Source: Prochlorococcus sp. AG-402-K21
GTDB lineage: Bacteria > Cyanobacteriota > Cyanobacteriia > PCC-6307 > Cyanobiaceae
Assembly (NCBI GenBank): GCA_003216775.1
Contig: QCII01000010.1
Span: 1-63,800 of the forward strand
Direction: 5' to 3'
DNA: 63,800 nucleotides
Positions within the stretch are counted from its first letter, which is position 1; each line of letters opens with the position of its first letter. Under the pieces are notes generated by a model, which was not told the DNA's origin, made no database searches, and worked only from the letters and a program-made list of their open reading frames with translations. Shown one piece after another: positions 63,146 through 63,800 of this stretch. The translations under genes and the position numbers were made by a program.

Positions 63146-63800
63146 ATGATTGAAAACATCCACAAAAATATTCAACCTGAATTAATAAAGAAATATAATC
63201 CAGAGCTAATAGATATGAGGCCTCAAGAAATTCTTACTTGGGGTTATGAAAAGTTTGATAATCAATTTGCTATTACAACAAGTTTTGGAATACAGTCATC
63301 AGTCCTTTTAAATATGGTCAGTAAATTATGTCTGCAAAGGAAAATTAAAATATTTTGGATAGATACAGGTTACCTACCTCCAGAAACATACCAATACGCT
63401 GAAAATCTTATTGAATATTTATCCTTAGAAGTAGAAGTTCTACAAAGTGAATTATCTCCAGCAAGAATGGAGGCTATATACGGAAAACTTTGGGAAACAA
63501 ATAAAGTGAGTGATTTAGATAAATATCATGATTTAAGGAAGATAAAACCTTTAGAAAATGGTCTAGAAAAATATAATATTTACTGCTGGGCAAGCGGTGT
63601 TAGAGCAGGCCAAACAGAAAACAGAAACAAAATGAGATTCCTTGACATTATTCGGAAAAGACTTTCTTTAAGGCCTTTATTAAATTGGACAAATAAAGAT
63701 ATCTTTTATTATATGAAAGAGAATAATTTACCTGCTCATCCACTTTTTAGTAAAGGTTACTCTACTGTAGGCGATTGGCACTCCAGCACTCCTGATAATA
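63146..63800 (+). CDS. cysH: Phosphoadenylyl-sulfate reductase (CysH), N-terminal 218 residues
   Basis: Cut by the window edge after 218 codons. PP-loop-like site TTSFGIQSSVLLNM near 43-56, WIDTGYLPPETYQ near 73, and YCWASGVRAGQT in the C-terminal part. The CCxxRKxxPL motif of Fe-S APS reductases is replaced here by YHDLRKIKPL, so this is PAPS-type without a 4Fe-4S cluster. It uses thioredoxin to release sulfite, leading to sulfide for CysK (28184). The catalytic ECGLH loop lies beyond the window. ATG at 63146. Confidence 0.92.
   Translation, partial: MIENIHKNIQPELIKKYNPELIDMRPQEILTWGYEKFDNQFAITTSFGIQSSVLLNMVSKLCLQRKIKIFWIDTGYLPPETYQYAENLIEYLSLEVEVLQSELSPARMEAIYGKLWETNKVSDLDKYHDLRKIKPLENGLEKYNIYCWASGVRAGQTENRNKMRFLDIIRKRLSLRPLLNWTNKDIFYYMKENNLPAHPLFSKGYSTVGDWHSSTPDN

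Noticed and set aside
62407-63153. Plus-strand ORFs opposite the NDH-2 gene
   Set aside because: They are antisense to a clear flavoprotein frame and end before or across the cysH promoter without any recognisable domain.

Overview
The window looks like chromosome from a high-light-type marine Prochlorococcus. The DNA is strongly AT-rich, genes are tightly packed with many 1-30 nt overlaps, and the proteins are cyanobacterial: NDH-1 subunits NdhF, NdhM and NdhO, a CRR7 protein, Ycf3, Ycf34, Ycf33/DUF751, RpaA, RpaB, a 48-aa high-light-inducible protein, a PetL-like peptide, and the plant-type carotenoid enzymes Z-ISO, PDS, PSY/CrtB and ZDS. This assignment rests on recognised protein families and gene order, not on a database search.

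Layout. 1-6998: 3' part of ndhF (cut by the window edge), a Z-ISO/NnrU isomerase, the LysR regulator rbcR, DUF3172 and ndhM, then pds-crtB and an RRM protein. 7057-13973: tRNA maturation (cca, tsaB), ycf34, and a lipid cluster plsC-fabD-fabH-plsX transcribed behind rpaB; PlsX has an unusual repetitive N-terminal extension. 14081-20754: radA, ycf3, a copper-type P-ATPase, tmk, holB and rpaA. 21158-26954: a gene-poor accessory stretch ending at tRNA-Asn(GTT). 27076-37602: an ECF-type ATPase, UPF0367, cysK, a J-domain protein, ndhO, lipid and TPR proteins, an IscA-type Fe-S carrier, zds, hemD, rbfA, DUF751 and a GST-like protein. 37589-53418: aroK, a tandem QueD/PTPS protein, a RibD-like reductase, rimO, a VKOR-thioredoxin fusion, nadB, a PDZ-radical-SAM protein, a TolC-like protein, an inositol-phosphatase-like protein, YihY, hli and small membrane proteins. 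53559-63800: an HtrA-type protease, ABC-F, small proteins including a Nif11-like one, an RHH regulator, KtrA-KtrB, a DASS permease with RCK-C domains, a type II NADH dehydrogenase, and the start of cysH.

How genes work together. Z-ISO, PDS, CrtB and ZDS cover the route from GGPP to the poly-cis lycopene precursor (CrtISO is not here). NdhF, NdhM, NdhO and CRR7 belong to thylakoid NDH-1. FabD, FabH, PlsX and PlsC link fatty-acid initiation to phosphatidic acid. RpaA and RpaB are the two paired OmpR-type regulators of light and clock output.

The most interesting region is 21.9-27.0 kb. The intact tRNA-Asn gene is followed on its 3' side by three same-orientation, partial copies of its own 3' end (about 21940, 22916 and 25929). 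Around these copies lie short motifs repeated with strict 10-bp phase (TGAC/TGAA next to the tRNA, TGCC/TGTC next to the remnants) and two further arrays (TAGCGAACA at 11-bp multiples, GACGAATA). The only recognisable mobility gene is an AlpA-like excisionase or regulator. The cargo is small membrane, secreted, TPR and DUF805-SHOCT proteins. I read this as a stack of serial integrations at one tRNA, similar to Prochlorococcus tRNA-targeting elements (tycheposons), with the recombinase absent or supplied elsewhere. Seven genes or site-level features too small for a normal ORF cut-off (petL-like, hli, a twin-CX3C protein, a 58-aa membrane protein and others) are also described.
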